Notes under the pieces: generated by a model
Databases searched by the model: none
What the model was told of the DNA's origin: nothing
The model's input: only the letters and a program-made list of their open reading frames with translations
Part shown: one piece after another, positions 1 through 9,292 of the stretch
Layout: each line of letters opens with the position of its first letter
Numbering within the stretch: position 1 is the first letter of the stretch
Program-made: the position numbers and the translations under genes
Assembly (NCBI GenBank): GCA_902536765.1
Contig: CACAYM010000002.1
Location: 124,001 to 188,000 of the forward strand
DNA: 64,000 bases
Direction: 5' to 3'
Source: an uncultured Pelagibacteraceae bacterium
GTDB taxonomy: Bacteria > Pseudomonadota > Alphaproteobacteria > Pelagibacterales > Pelagibacteraceae

Positions 1-156
1 GGGACTAGGACGTTACCAATAAATGTTTACCAACAAGGTTTTGCTATATCAGATATAGGCATGGGATCTGCTGTCTCAATAGTAATAGTTTTATTACTTA
101 TAATTTTTATGTTTATTTATTTTAAATTAATTGGAAGAAAGGCAAATGAAATTTAA
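1..156 (+). CDS. Sugar ABC transporter permease, C-terminal end (partial)
   Basis: The reading frame is open from the first base of the window to a TAA at 154-156, giving the last 51 residues of a protein. It contains one hydrophobic segment and ends in a short basic tail (KLIGRKANEI). This matches the last membrane helix and cytoplasmic end of a MalF/UgpA-type permease. The downstream permease gene overlaps it by 11 bases, as is usual for paired sugar permeases. The family call rests mainly on that neighbour, so the substrate is unknown. Confidence 0.7.
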   Translation, partial: GTRTLPINVYQQGFAISDIGMGSAVSIVIVLLLIIFMFIYFKLIGRKANEI

Positions 157-1339
157 GTCATTATCTATATATTTATTAACATCATCTATATTTTTATTAT
201 GTTTGTTGTCTATATTAAAAATAATGTCTACCTTACAAGGTATAGATTTTACAAATTTAAACATTAGTCAAAATTTTATTCTTGGAATATGTTTATCTCT
301 TGGGTTGTTAGTTGTTGGGAATAAATTAAATCATTTTATAAAGATTTTTTCTTTGACATCAGTTTTTACAATTTTTTATCTATATATTAATGAGAGTGCT
401 CCAATTTGGTATTATATTAGTGTATTTATAGTTATCTTATTTTTTTCACACAAAGTTAAGAATTATAATTTAAATTATTTAAAAGAAGATTTCGTATCAG
501 AAAAAATAATTTTTGATTTTATAACTCTATTTGGAATTATATTTTTTGCTTTTGTGATTTTGTTTCCATTTTATATAATGCTTGTGACCAGTTTTAAAAC
601 CCAAATAGCCTTATTAGTTAATCCTCTAGATTTCAGCTTAGATTTTAAAAAAGATTTATCTGATTTATTCAAATCATATTTCGTTATCTTTGATACCTAT
701 AATTTTGGAAGATATATTCTTATCAGCTCACTTGTTTCTATTGGAACAGTAATAATTACCTTAATGTTTGCAATACCTGCAGCTTATGCCGTAGCTAGGT
801 TAAACTTTTTTGGTAAAACTTTTCTGTCATCGTCAATATTAATTATTTATATGTTTCCAGCTATCGTTCTTGTAATTCCTTTGTATACAGTCTTTAGCCA
901 ACTTGGTTTGAGAAACTCAGTTGTAGGTCTTTTGATTGTTTACACAGCAACCACCTTACCTGTAGCAATTTATATGTTACAAGGTTATTTCAAAAGTATT
1001 CCCAAAGAGATCGAAGACGCTGGAATTATGGATGGTCATAGTTGGTTTGGCATCATTTTAAAAATTATAATTCCATTGAGTCTTCCTGCGATTGCATCTG
1101 TTGCGTTATATGTGTTTATGATAGCTTGGAACGAATTTTTGTTTTCGTTAATGTTTTTAGATAATCCAAAATCCTTTACACTTTCAAGGGCTATACAATA
1201 TTTAACTGGAGATGCTGAAACACCAAGGCAGTACTTAATGGCAGGATCAGTAATAGTTACATTACCTGTGCTTATAATATTTATTTATTTTGAAAAATAT
1301 TTAGTAAGTGGTTTAACAGCTGGAAGCGTAAAAGGTTAA
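146..1339 (+). CDS. Carbohydrate ABC transporter permease, MalG family, with N-terminal extension
   Basis: Inner-membrane permease of a binding-protein-dependent sugar importer. The C-terminal 260 residues hold the typical six-helix core and an EAA loop near residues 285-315 (KEIEDAGIMDGHSWFGI, then IIPLSLP), which contacts the ATPase subunit. I start at ATG 146 because GGAAGAAAGG lies just upstream at 133-142; a TTG at 131 is in frame but less likely. The product is 397 residues, whereas MalG-type proteins are usually about 280. The extra roughly 120 residues at the N-terminus form about four further hydrophobic segments. The other permease gene overlaps upstream; the ATPase and binding protein are not in the window. 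The substrate cannot be told from sequence alone. Confidence 0.88.
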   Translation: MKFKSLSIYLLTSSIFLLCLLSILKIMSTLQGIDFTNLNISQNFILGICLSLGLLVVGNKLNHFIKIFSLTSVFTIFYLYINESAPIWYYISVFIVILFFSHKVKNYNLNYLKEDFVSEKIIFDFITLFGIIFFAFVILFPFYIMLVTSFKTQIALLVNPLDFSLDFKKDLSDLFKSYFVIFDTYNFGRYILISSLVSIGTVIITLMFAIPAAYAVARLNFFGKTFLSSSILIIYMFPAIVLVIPLYTVFSQLGLRNSVVGLLIVYTATTLPVAIYMLQGYFKSIPKEIEDAGIMDGHSWFGIILKIIIPLSLPAIASVALYVFMIAWNEFLFSLMFLDNPKSFTLSRAIQYLTGDAETPRQYLMAGSVIVTLPVLIIFIYFEKYLVSGLTAGSVKG

Positions 1340-1351
1340 CGCTTTTATTTT
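1324..1351 (+). terminator. Probable Rho-independent terminator after the permease gene
   Basis: AAGCGT at 1324-1329 pairs with ACGCTT at 1339-1344 across a 9-base loop, followed by TTATTTTC. The stem overlaps the permease stop codon. It lies between convergent genes, which fits a terminator. The stem is only 6 bp. Confidence 0.45.
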
Positions 1352-1357
1352 CTAAAT

Positions 1358-2083
1358 TTATTTTTCCCAATCAAATCTGGGAAAAGAATCAAAAATTTTA
1401 AAAATACCATCTGACCACTGATTACATACTTTTGAGTATTCATCATCGTTAATATTCAAGCATTTTTTCGAAGCAATTTTAAATTCATCCTTTTTATAAA
1501 CTGCAAAATCTATCGGAGGTCCAACGGTCAAGTCACTTTTTAAAGTTGAGTCCATGGAAATCATTGCACATCGAGACGCATCACCTACAGATACATCAGG
1601 TTTAATTACTCTATCTAAAATTGGCTTACCATACTTTACTTCACCTATTACCAAATATGGCTTGCTATCTGCGGGCTTAATATAATTTCCTTGAGGGTAG
1701 ATTAAATATAATTCTAAGGATTGACCTTTAATCTGTCCTCCAACTATAAATGTTGAACCTAAAAGAACAGTATCCGTATTAATTCCCTTTGGCGAAGAGT
1801 GTTCAGTATTTAAAGATCCAATGTAAGAAGCTATTTGGTCAAAACTTTTACATGTATTTAAATTCATTACTCCAGATGTATCTTTTAAGTCATTTTCAAT
1901 AGATTTATATACAGCTTGTGATGTTCCAAGATTACCGGATGTTACTATAATTATTGATCTATCGCCTACGTCGTAAGTAAACATTTTTGAATATATGTTT
2001 ACATTGTCTAAACCTGCATTTGTCCTTGAGTCTGACGCAAATACAATGCCATCATTAGCTTTAATTCCTATACAATAAGTCAT
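1358..2083 (-). CDS. Anbu-type proteasome-like peptidase
   Basis: A 241-residue N-terminal-nucleophile hydrolase of the bacterial Anbu (COG3484) type, related to HslV and 20S beta subunits. The start reads MTYCIGIKANDGIVFASDSR, so removal of Met exposes the catalytic Thr (residue 2). The supporting Asp18 and Lys33 are in place for this fold. Length fits the family. Anbu genes are usually found with a circularly permuted ATP-grasp gene, an alpha-E domain protein and a transglutaminase. Here the ATP-grasp gene is next door but divergent, and the other two partners are absent nearby. The cellular role of Anbu is not firmly established; it is cytoplasmic. Confidence 0.85.
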   Translation of the reverse strand: MTYCIGIKANDGIVFASDSRTNAGLDNVNIYSKMFTYDVGDRSIIIVTSGNLGTSQAVYKSIENDLKDTSGVMNLNTCKSFDQIASYIGSLNTEHSSPKGINTDTVLLGSTFIVGGQIKGQSLELYLIYPQGNYIKPADSKPYLVIGEVKYGKPILDRVIKPDVSVGDASRCAMISMDSTLKSDLTVGPPIDFAVYKKDEFKIASKKCLNINDDEYSKVCNQWSDGIFKIFDSFPRFDWEK

Positions 2084-2188
2084 AATTACTAATATTTAAT
2101 TTATCATTTATCATACAATTTAAAAATAACATACCTGATATATCTATTATGCAATTGATTGTTATTGGGAATTATTAAACATTTGATA

Positions 2189-3631
2189 ATGGTCTCTAAA
2201 TTATGGAAGAATTATAATTCAAGTAAAGCTTACGATGGATACTTTACTGAAGATAACAAGCTAAGAAAGCATGCTATTATCATTTCTAGTATTCTAGAGA
2301 GACATGGAAAGAAAAAACTTCAAGAAATTGAGAAAAATTGTCAAAGTACGATTAATGCACGTGGAATAAATTTTAGAGTTTACGCTGCAAATAATAGAGC
2401 TGAAGAAAAGAGATGGCCTTTGGATATTATTCCAAGAATAATTCCAAAGAAACAATGGAACAAAGTTTCGAAAGGTTTGAAGCAAAGAGCAAAAGCCTTA
2501 AATTTATTTATTGATGATGTTTACAATCAAAAGAAAATTTTTAAAGATAATATAGTTCCAAAAGATATAATTTATAAATCACCATATTACGTTAAGGAGT
2601 GTGAGGGTTTTTCTCCAAAGTTTAAAGCTTGGTCTAATATCTCTGGTATAGACTTAATTAGAAATAAATCTGGGGATTATTTAGTTCTAGAAGATAATCT
2701 AAGAGTTCCATCTGGTGTTTCCTATATGTTGGAAAACAGAATGGTAATGCGAGATGTTTTTCCTGAATTATTTACTAGATATAAAGTTGCATCTATACAT
2801 CAATATACAAATAAACTTTATAATTGTATGGTTGAGTGTATTCCAAAAAAAACTTCTAATCCACATATGGTGCTCTTAACTCCAGGAGTTTATAACTCAG
2901 CCTATTTTGAACATGAATTTTTAGCAGACCAGATGGGTATCGCTTTGGTAGAGGGTAAAGATCTTTTTGTTGAAAATGATAATGTTTATATGAAAACAGT
3001 AAAAGGTCCGTTAAGAGTAGACTGTATATATAGAAGATTGGATGATAATTTCTTAGATCCAAAAGCTTTTAATAAAGACTCTTTGATTGGTGTTCCTGGT
3101 TTATTTAAATGTTGGTTAAAAAAAAATGTTGGAATACTTAATGCCATTGGAACTGGTGTGGCTGATGACAAAGTTGTTTATTCTTACGTTAACAAAATGA
3201 TAACATATTATTTAGGCGAACAACCGATTTTAGATCAAGTGGAAACTTATTTATGTCATGACGAAACACACAAAAAATATGTAATAAAAAATATATCAAA
3301 ATTAGTTGTAAAACCTGCTAATGCATCTGGAGGCTATGGTATAATGATTGGACCTAAGGCCCCTAAAAAAGAAATAGAGGAGACAATCTCCAAGATAAAA
3401 CAAAATCCTAGAGAATATATTGCTCAACCATTAGAAATTTTATCTACCGCACCAACAATTACAGAACATGATATTGAGCCACGTCATTTAGATCTAAGAC
3501 CATTTATTTTAACTGGAAAAACAAATTATGTTACTACAGGTGGATTAACTAGAGTTGCTTTGAGGAAAGGCAGTACCATTGTTAATAGTTCTCAAGGTGG
3601 CGGATCAAAAGATACTCTTATCGTTGATTAA
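2189..3631 (+). CDS. Circularly permuted ATP-grasp protein
   Basis: An ATP-grasp ligase-like protein of the circularly permuted type (DUF404/DUF407, COG2308), 481 residues from ATG 2189. The motif YDGYFTEDNKLRKH lies near the N-terminus, LVLEDNLRVPSGVSYMLENR in the middle, and a late glycine-rich ATP-binding stretch reads VVKPANASGGYGIMIGP. It ends with LRPFILTG and a serine/glycine-rich tail (SSQGGGSKDTLIVD), as in the family. A TTG at 2159 would add ten residues, but the family-like sequence begins after 2189. Such proteins probably form an amide bond on a peptide substrate together with alpha-E and transglutaminase partners, which are missing here. It is divergent from the Anbu gene across about 105 bases that must hold both promoters. 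Confidence 0.85.
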   Translation: MVSKLWKNYNSSKAYDGYFTEDNKLRKHAIIISSILERHGKKKLQEIEKNCQSTINARGINFRVYAANNRAEEKRWPLDIIPRIIPKKQWNKVSKGLKQRAKALNLFIDDVYNQKKIFKDNIVPKDIIYKSPYYVKECEGFSPKFKAWSNISGIDLIRNKSGDYLVLEDNLRVPSGVSYMLENRMVMRDVFPELFTRYKVASIHQYTNKLYNCMVECIPKKTSNPHMVLLTPGVYNSAYFEHEFLADQMGIALVEGKDLFVENDNVYMKTVKGPLRVDCIYRRLDDNFLDPKAFNKDSLIGVPGLFKCWLKKNVGILNAIGTGVADDKVVYSYVNKMITYYLGEQPILDQVETYLCHDETHKKYVIKNISKLVVKPANASGGYGIMIGPKAPKKEIEETISKIKQNPREYIAQPLEILSTAPTITEHDIEPRHLDLRPFILTGKTNYVTTGGLTRVALRKGSTIVNSSQGGGSKDTLIVD

Positions 3632-3676
3632 AGTTTGGATTTATTTTAATTAATAAATAAAATACAATAAAAAATC

Positions 3677-3859
3677 ATGAATCCTACTGACATATTACTT
3701 AGCATAGCAATTGTTGGAATATATACACTAATTTATATTTATTTAAGACATAACTATAAAAGTTATAAAAAAATATTTAAACTTTTTAGTGAAGGTTTTG
3801 TTTATGCAACAGTGATTACTGGCATTCTATATTATCTAATTAAGTATATAGTTTCGTAG
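3677..3859 (+). CDS. Small two-helix membrane protein, unknown
   Basis: A 60-residue ORF with two hydrophobic segments (about residues 5-23 and 41-58) separated by a basic stretch (RHNYKSYKKIFK). It starts with ATG 45 bases after the ATP-grasp gene and has no clear Shine-Dalgarno site. Composition matches small inner-membrane proteins. It may be a real gene or a chance ORF in AT-rich sequence. Confidence 0.45.
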   Translation: MNPTDILLSIAIVGIYTLIYIYLRHNYKSYKKIFKLFSEGFVYATVITGILYYLIKYIVS

Positions 3860-3939
3860 ATTTACCATAGTAAAAATTTAACTTTTTTTTTAGCAAAAGC
3901 CCAATTTTTGTGGTTTAATTTCATATAAATAAAATTATT

Positions 3940-4980
3940 ATGCCTTATAAAAAAACTATAATTTTTATATTATTTTTTATTCTGTCTGCTTGCGGTGATA
4001 GTGGAGACGAAAGAGTTTCAAAAGGTCATAGAGATGCAATTAAAATTCAATGCGAGGATGCTTCAAATGTTAAAGCTTGCGGTCTAGAGGTAAGAGAAAA
4101 TTTTATTGAAGATGGAAATGATTACGCTGATTTCAGCGAATTAAATGCTGATCAAATAAATGCAGTGAAGTTTGAATGTATAAGATCCAAAAAATTTGGA
4201 CTAATTGCATATAACAATTGTTTGGAAAAACATATAGATAAAGCTCTTGGAGGAACTTTATTCGCTGATAAGAAAAAAAAACCGGAGAACAACATAGAGA
4301 AACTTGAGGAGTCAACTGTCTTCATTGCTCGAGCGGCAGTTAACTTATCGAAAGATCCTCCTGAAGAATATGATTTCACCTCAGGTTCTGGAATAATTAT
4401 TAGTAAAACCGAAATAGCAACTAACTGTCACGTTGCAATGGCTGAACCAGATTCAAAATTTCTCAATTTATTAAAAGAAGAGGGAAAATGGAATTTAAAT
4501 GATAATATTAAAATTGTAACTTGGATTAGATTAATAAGTGGAAAAGATTGGGCTTTAGCAGAATTAATAAAACAAAACGTCAAAAAGGATGTTTGTATAA
4601 TTAGATATACTCCAAAAGAGGCATTTAAAGTATCAATGAAACCTATAAGTAGATTTGTACCTTTTGATAAACTCAAAAAAGGAGACTTTGTTAGAGCCAT
4701 GGGTTCACCTAGTGGGTTAATTGGCTATACCTCAACTGGGGATATACAATGGCTCGGTACAACAGAGGGTCTTCGGAATACATTGAGCAATATAGATGAA
4801 TTTGATAAAGATACCAAATTCATTGTTCATGGCGCAAATATAGATGGTGGAAGTTCTGGTGGACCATTATTTGATGCGGACGGAAATTTAATTGGATTAA
4901 ATACTCTCATATCAAATACTGCTGCAGAAAATATTGCAGTGTCTGCAGACCATGTAAAGGATTTATTATATAGCAATTAA
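3940..4980 (+). CDS. Trypsin-like (S1C-type) serine protease lipoprotein
   Basis: First gene of the nine-gene tubulin/actin-like operon. The N-terminus is a lipoprotein signal with lipobox LSAC (Cys18), so the protein should be anchored in the envelope. Residues 30-125 form a cysteine-containing alpha-rich region of unknown role. The rest is a chymotrypsin-fold protease: His164 in ATNCHV, Asp217 in KKDVCII and Ser306 in GGSSGGPLFD are the probable triad. No PDZ domain is seen. A TATAAA box lies 11 bases before the start, but no convincing -35 box was found. The gap to the next gene is 2 bases. It may act as processing protease or regulator of the secreted operon partners; that role is inferred. 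Confidence 0.8.
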   Translation: MPYKKTIIFILFFILSACGDSGDERVSKGHRDAIKIQCEDASNVKACGLEVRENFIEDGNDYADFSELNADQINAVKFECIRSKKFGLIAYNNCLEKHIDKALGGTLFADKKKKPENNIEKLEESTVFIARAAVNLSKDPPEEYDFTSGSGIIISKTEIATNCHVAMAEPDSKFLNLLKEEGKWNLNDNIKIVTWIRLISGKDWALAELIKQNVKKDVCIIRYTPKEAFKVSMKPISRFVPFDKLKKGDFVRAMGSPSGLIGYTSTGDIQWLGTTEGLRNTLSNIDEFDKDTKFIVHGANIDGGSSGGPLFDADGNLIGLNTLISNTAAENIAVSADHVKDLLYSN

Positions 4981-4982
4981 TT

Positions 4983-5795
4983 ATGGGAAATAAAATTTTA
5001 TCACTTGTATTTACATTAGTATTATTATCTTCTTCAATTATAATCATTAATAAAGTAAACGCTCATAGTCCTGGAGGTAAGGAACATGATCCAATTAAGT
5101 GTATTCCACCTGAAAAAAGAACTATGATTGAAAGAGAATATTGTAAAATTCTATTAAAGTCCCACCGTTTGTGTAAGTTAGAAGAACATTGTGCAATTTT
5201 AAAACTTGAGGAACAACAAAAAAAAATTGGAGATTTAGAGGACAAATTGGGAGGTGTTGGTGAATGTGGAGATTTACCTTTTAATCATAAATCTAATAGT
5301 AAAGCTAATATTCACCAAAAAGCTAACTCAAATTCTGAAGTAATAATTAATATTGATAAAGGTGATGACTTATTATTTTATGCTCCTTCCACAAAAGATG
5401 AGAACTGGTATTATGTTAAAGTAAAAAAAATTAATTCAACATGTGCAGATGGTTATATAAAAGCAAAATATGTTGTTAAAAAAGAGGAAGCTACAGATGA
5501 TGTTGTAGTTGAAGTTAAAAAAGCAGAGTTAATTAAAATACTTAAACCTAAATTACAAAAAAATGGCAAACTAATGGTTATTGATGCTGAAGGAACTTTG
5601 TCAATAACAGGTGCTGTTACAGAGGATAAAATAGATGAAATTTTAGTTAATGAGGAAGAAGAAGTAATAAATGATGATAATACATTTACATATTTGCTTT
5701 TTGTTCCAAGTGAAGGTGCTGAAATTAGAATAATTGGTAAAAACAATGGGGAAGTCGTAAAAGAATTATCTTTTAAAATTAAGGTTGGTAAATAA
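4983..5795 (+). CDS. Secreted SH3b-like domain protein
   Basis: A 270-residue protein with a signal peptide that probably ends at VNA (residue 27). A short cysteine-bearing helical segment follows (CKILLKSHRLCKLEEHC). Residues about 98-170 look like a bacterial SH3 domain (spacing of NIHQKANSNSEVI, GDDLLFYAP, NWYYVKV, DGYIKAKYV). The C-terminal 80 residues are rich in beta strands (LSITGAVTED, VNEEEEV, EGAEIRIIGKNNGE), resembling small Ig-like domains; this is a weak call. Periplasmic location is expected. It lies 2 bases from both neighbours, so it is part of the same machine, perhaps binding peptidoglycan or a partner protein. Confidence 0.7.
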   Translation: MGNKILSLVFTLVLLSSSIIIINKVNAHSPGGKEHDPIKCIPPEKRTMIEREYCKILLKSHRLCKLEEHCAILKLEEQQKKIGDLEDKLGGVGECGDLPFNHKSNSKANIHQKANSNSEVIINIDKGDDLLFYAPSTKDENWYYVKVKKINSTCADGYIKAKYVVKKEEATDDVVVEVKKAELIKILKPKLQKNGKLMVIDAEGTLSITGAVTEDKIDEILVNEEEEVINDDNTFTYLLFVPSEGAEIRIIGKNNGEVVKELSFKIKVGK

Positions 5796-5797
5796 AA

Positions 5798-7180
5798 ATG
5801 AAAAAATTTATTGCGAATTCTTTCATCATTTTGATTTTAATTTCATTTACAAATTTACAAAGTAAAGAATTTTGTAGTCCTGATGAATTATCAGTAAATA
5901 TTACTGAAACATCAAGCGCAAAGAATTCTAATGGAGAAAAAGGAAATGTATTTGTCTATTTTGATCAAAGTTTAAGTATGAAAGGATATGTAAATGATCA
6001 ACCTGGTTTAAAGAACGTATATGTTAATGTAATTGATGATCTACAACAAATTGCTGAAAATGTTGGTTCCTCAACGTATTATCATGCCTTCGGCAAGGAT
6101 ATAATACCAATAAAAGGATCAAAAATTGCAAAAGTTATAAAACCCTCTTTTTATGAGTGTAAAGGCGCAGCGTCAGAGTGCAATAATCAAGAATCTAAAA
6201 TTGAACTACCTTTTAAAATTGCAAAAGCAAATCCAGATGGGACTTATATAATAGTAACTGATTTATTCCTTTCAGATAAGCAGTTAGTAGGTGGGACACT
6301 TAAACAATTAACCAAACCTCTAAAGTCAATTCTAAAAAAAGGAAAATCAATTGGAATTATTGGGGTTATGAGTTCGTTTAATGGAACTGTATATGACATA
6401 CCAATAAAAGATGGTGGATCAATGAATTATACAGATGCAAAAATGCGACCTTATTATATCATTGTCATAGGTGACCAAAAGCATATCAATAGAATTAAAT
6501 CTAATTTAGAAGAACAGCACTTTACCGATCCAGAAGATGAATATAAATTTGCATTAATAACAAGTTCACCTATTTTACAGAATCTTAATAAAAATCAAAT
6601 AATTTCTGAAAAAAATATTCCTAAAATAGATAAAGCAGAAGGTTTTAAATTTAAATATGTTGATGATGTTTTGCCAATCTATCAATTTAACACTGGAAAA
6701 AAATTTAATAAAAAATTTAGAATTAAAAAAGATGACCTTATTGTTAAAGGCTCATCAGGAGTATCTGAATACACTTTAAAAGAGAGCTTATGGTCTAGCC
6801 CAGAAGTAAAATGCAAAAAAATTGACTGGAGAAAGTCAAAGTTTGACTCAATAAGCACTGTAACTTCCAATGAGGATGGATTAACTTTGAACTTATTTAA
6901 AAACATATCAGATAGAAAGAAATTAAAACTTTTTTTAGGTATGAGATATTTTTATTTTGTTGATGTATACGCTGAAAAACCTGGAACTGCTTCAGAGAAA
7001 GATTTTGCAGAATGGTCTGTAAGAAGTTCTGATGCTGAGGGTTTTACACAGTCTAATCCAGTAAAGTTTAAAACTTTAAATTTAACAAAAATTATTAAAA
7101 TTTTAAATGCTGTATCAAATGATACATTTGAAAAAACTCTTGTTGCAACTTTTGTAATGGACTTTAACTTATTAAAATAA
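5798..7180 (+). CDS. Secreted von Willebrand A (vWA) domain protein
   Basis: A 460-residue protein with a signal peptide (roughly residues 1-22, ending NLQSKE). A vWA fold begins near residue 50: FVYFDQSLSM gives the MIDAS motif DxSxS (Asp56, Ser58, Ser60), and GTYIIVTDLF supplies the later conserved Asp. The C-terminal 200 residues are of unknown fold, and no C-terminal membrane anchor is visible. It should therefore be a soluble periplasmic metal-dependent binding protein. Linkage of vWA genes to tubulin-like genes has been reported for bacterial FtsZ-like families (Makarova and Koonin, as I recall), which supports a joint function with the tubulin-like gene of this operon. Confidence 0.8.
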   Translation: MKKFIANSFIILILISFTNLQSKEFCSPDELSVNITETSSAKNSNGEKGNVFVYFDQSLSMKGYVNDQPGLKNVYVNVIDDLQQIAENVGSSTYYHAFGKDIIPIKGSKIAKVIKPSFYECKGAASECNNQESKIELPFKIAKANPDGTYIIVTDLFLSDKQLVGGTLKQLTKPLKSILKKGKSIGIIGVMSSFNGTVYDIPIKDGGSMNYTDAKMRPYYIIVIGDQKHINRIKSNLEEQHFTDPEDEYKFALITSSPILQNLNKNQIISEKNIPKIDKAEGFKFKYVDDVLPIYQFNTGKKFNKKFRIKKDDLIVKGSSGVSEYTLKESLWSSPEVKCKKIDWRKSKFDSISTVTSNEDGLTLNLFKNISDRKKLKLFLGMRYFYFVDVYAEKPGTASEKDFAEWSVRSSDAEGFTQSNPVKFKTLNLTKIIKILNAVSNDTFEKTLVATFVMDFNLLK

Positions 7181-7182
7181 TT

Positions 7183-7749
7183 ATGATAAATGTTTTTAGA
7201 TCTATATTTTATTCATTAATTGGACTTACATTAATTGGCTGGGTAAGTGTTTTATTAATATCAGTAATGTGGGTTGGACCTGGTCCAGATTCTGCATTAA
7301 CTCAATACTTCGCTAACTCAATAATTGTTTCAGAAAGACTGGAAGCATTAGGCTTCGAGTTTTATGAAATTTCTAATAATACCTTTGAAATGGTTGCCCA
7401 TATGCTGACAGCAATGTTGTCTGCAACAATATTATTTTCAATTGTTTGGTCAGCGGGTTCACATTATTTAAATATCGATGCACCAGGTAAAGCTAAAATA
7501 TATTTTATTCATTGGATAATATTTACAGGGATTTTTGTAGCTATTTTATTTATTATTTCATATTTCTTTTTAAGACAAGCATCACCTTATGATGCAGCTG
7601 ATCTTATGAAGACATCAGGTCGTTCAATATTAGTTTTGTTATCACTTATTTATTTTTTTTTAATGTATTATTTAAGTGTACTTGTTGGAACAGCTAGATT
7701 TGCTAGATCATCTGTTTTATTTGCAAACAAATTACCGGGGAATTTATGA
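7183..7749 (+). CDS. Small polytopic inner-membrane protein of the tubulin-like operon
   Basis: A 188-residue protein with about four hydrophobic helices (near residues 8-30, 72-92, 105-128 and 147-168). I do not recognise the family. The segment between helices 1 and 2 (about 40 residues, PGPDSALTQYF onward) is the largest loop and may face the periplasm. The stop codon overlaps the next start (ATGA at 7746-7749), suggesting translational coupling to the tubulin-like protein, which could dock on this protein at the membrane. Function is inferred from position only. Confidence 0.72.
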   Translation: MINVFRSIFYSLIGLTLIGWVSVLLISVMWVGPGPDSALTQYFANSIIVSERLEALGFEFYEISNNTFEMVAHMLTAMLSATILFSIVWSAGSHYLNIDAPGKAKIYFIHWIIFTGIFVAILFIISYFFLRQASPYDAADLMKTSGRSILVLLSLIYFFLMYYLSVLVGTARFARSSVLFANKLPGNL

Positions 7750-9290
7750 AGAATTTTATTATTGGAATAGGTGGAACTGGAGCTAAATGTCTTGAACATT
7801 TGTTACACTGCTGTTCGTCTGGATTAGGCCCTGAAGATTTATGGGTTGGAATGGTTGATCAAGACGAAGCTAACGGCAATGTTAGTAGAACTAAAATTTT
7901 ATTAAACAAATATATTAATTTAAGAACTAGCCTTCGCGATGAAGCAAAACACGATTTAACAAATAATAGTAATCTTTTTAAAACAAATATTAGAACTAAT
8001 AACGATTCAGTTTGGTTGCCTTTGAAAGGTGCAGACCCAACATTAAAAGAAGTAGTTCATTATGATCTATTGAAACCAGAAGTTAAGGGATTAATGGATT
8101 GTTTATATGATCCTACAGAAAAACTACAAAATTTATCAGAAGGTTTTAGAGCAAGACCAAATATTGGTGCTGCTGCAATGTTAGCAACAACCGCTAACGA
8201 AAATGATCCTTTTTGGTCACAAATTTATAAAGCTATAGATGCAGCTAGAGGTGGAGAAGAAGTAAGAGTATTTATCATAAGCTCTATTTTTGGAGGAACT
8301 GGAGCATCAGGTTTTCCAAATATAGCCAGAAGAATAAAAACAATTCAGCAAGAAAAAAACGTAACTACAAACTTTCATTTAGGTGGAGCTTTAATGCTTC
8401 CATATTTTAATTATGAAGTACCAGAAGAAAATATGGAAGGAGAATTATTTGCAAAACCAGAGGAATTTTTAGATCAAACTAAAGGTGCCTTAGAATACTA
8501 TTCAAAACTGTTTGAGCATAATAAAATATTTGACCAAGTATATATTACAGGTTGGGACCCACTTTCAAAACTTTCTAATTTCAAAATGGGTGGAAATTTA
8601 CAAAATAACCCACCATTATTCCCTGAAATATATGCAGCCCTTGGAGCACTTAAATTTTTTAGCAGTGAAAATAAAATTAGCGAAAATCAAGAAATTTTTC
8701 ATATAGGAAAGAATGATAGTGATGAAATATTATGGTCAGATATTCCAAATGTTTCTAACAGTTTAAACTCAAAAGAAAATATTGCTAAACTTATAAGATT
8801 TGCTTTTAGTTATAACTGGATGTATGGACCAGCTCTTGTTGGTAGCTGGAGTAAAATAAAAAAATATTCCAATGAAAATTGGTTTAAGCGTTTAATTTAT
8901 AAATATACATACAATTCTGAAACTAAGAACTGTGAAGTAGGTCATGAACACAATCAAGAAGTTATTTTAGCTATGAAGGAATATTGTGAAGATATTTTAA
9001 TCTGGATTACAGATATGCATTATTCAACAATACTTAATACAGATCAAAAAATGAATTTGGTTGTGTCTGAATTCTTTTCTGAATTTAAAGCAAAAAATGT
9101 TTCTAATCGTGTAACAATTAAGGAAAAACTTAATTATTCTGAAAAAAATCAATTCAAAGATTTTGTTTCTGATGGAAAGAATTTAAAATTGTTAAATATC
9201 ATGAGCAATATTTGTTACAAAAAAATTTATAGAGATCAAAAAGGGCTTGGAGTTTTTATGGATATCCTTTTTAGATCGTGTGAGCAATAA
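7746..9290 (+). CDS. Tubulin/FtsZ-superfamily protein (Tubulin_2-like)
   Basis: A 514-residue cytoplasmic protein. The N-terminus FIIGIGGTGAKCLEHL is the Rossmann-type opening of FtsZ-like GTPases. The sequence IFGGTGASGFPNIARRI has the tubulin G-box at Gly183-Gly189, a near match to GGTGxG. Between them, DQDEANGNVSRT fits the nucleotide-proximal loop. The protein is longer than FtsZ (about 380), with a C-terminal half that I cannot assign. It lacks any close resemblance to cell-division FtsZ. It probably binds GTP and may polymerise. It is coupled by overlap to a membrane protein and followed after 2 bases by an actin/Hsp70-like ATPase, a rare pairing. Confidence 0.82.
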   Translation: MKNFIIGIGGTGAKCLEHLLHCCSSGLGPEDLWVGMVDQDEANGNVSRTKILLNKYINLRTSLRDEAKHDLTNNSNLFKTNIRTNNDSVWLPLKGADPTLKEVVHYDLLKPEVKGLMDCLYDPTEKLQNLSEGFRARPNIGAAAMLATTANENDPFWSQIYKAIDAARGGEEVRVFIISSIFGGTGASGFPNIARRIKTIQQEKNVTTNFHLGGALMLPYFNYEVPEENMEGELFAKPEEFLDQTKGALEYYSKLFEHNKIFDQVYITGWDPLSKLSNFKMGGNLQNNPPLFPEIYAALGALKFFSSENKISENQEIFHIGKNDSDEILWSDIPNVSNSLNSKENIAKLIRFAFSYNWMYGPALVGSWSKIKKYSNENWFKRLIYKYTYNSETKNCEVGHEHNQEVILAMKEYCEDILIWITDMHYSTILNTDQKMNLVVSEFFSEFKAKNVSNRVTIKEKLNYSEKNQFKDFVSDGKNLKLLNIMSNICYKKIYRDQKGLGVFMDILFRSCEQ

Positions 9291-9292
9291 TT

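Noticed and set aside
7746-9290. The tubulin-like gene as cell-division ftsZ
   Set aside because: It is longer, has a GGTGASG rather than the classic FtsZ G-box context, and lies outside any division gene cluster.
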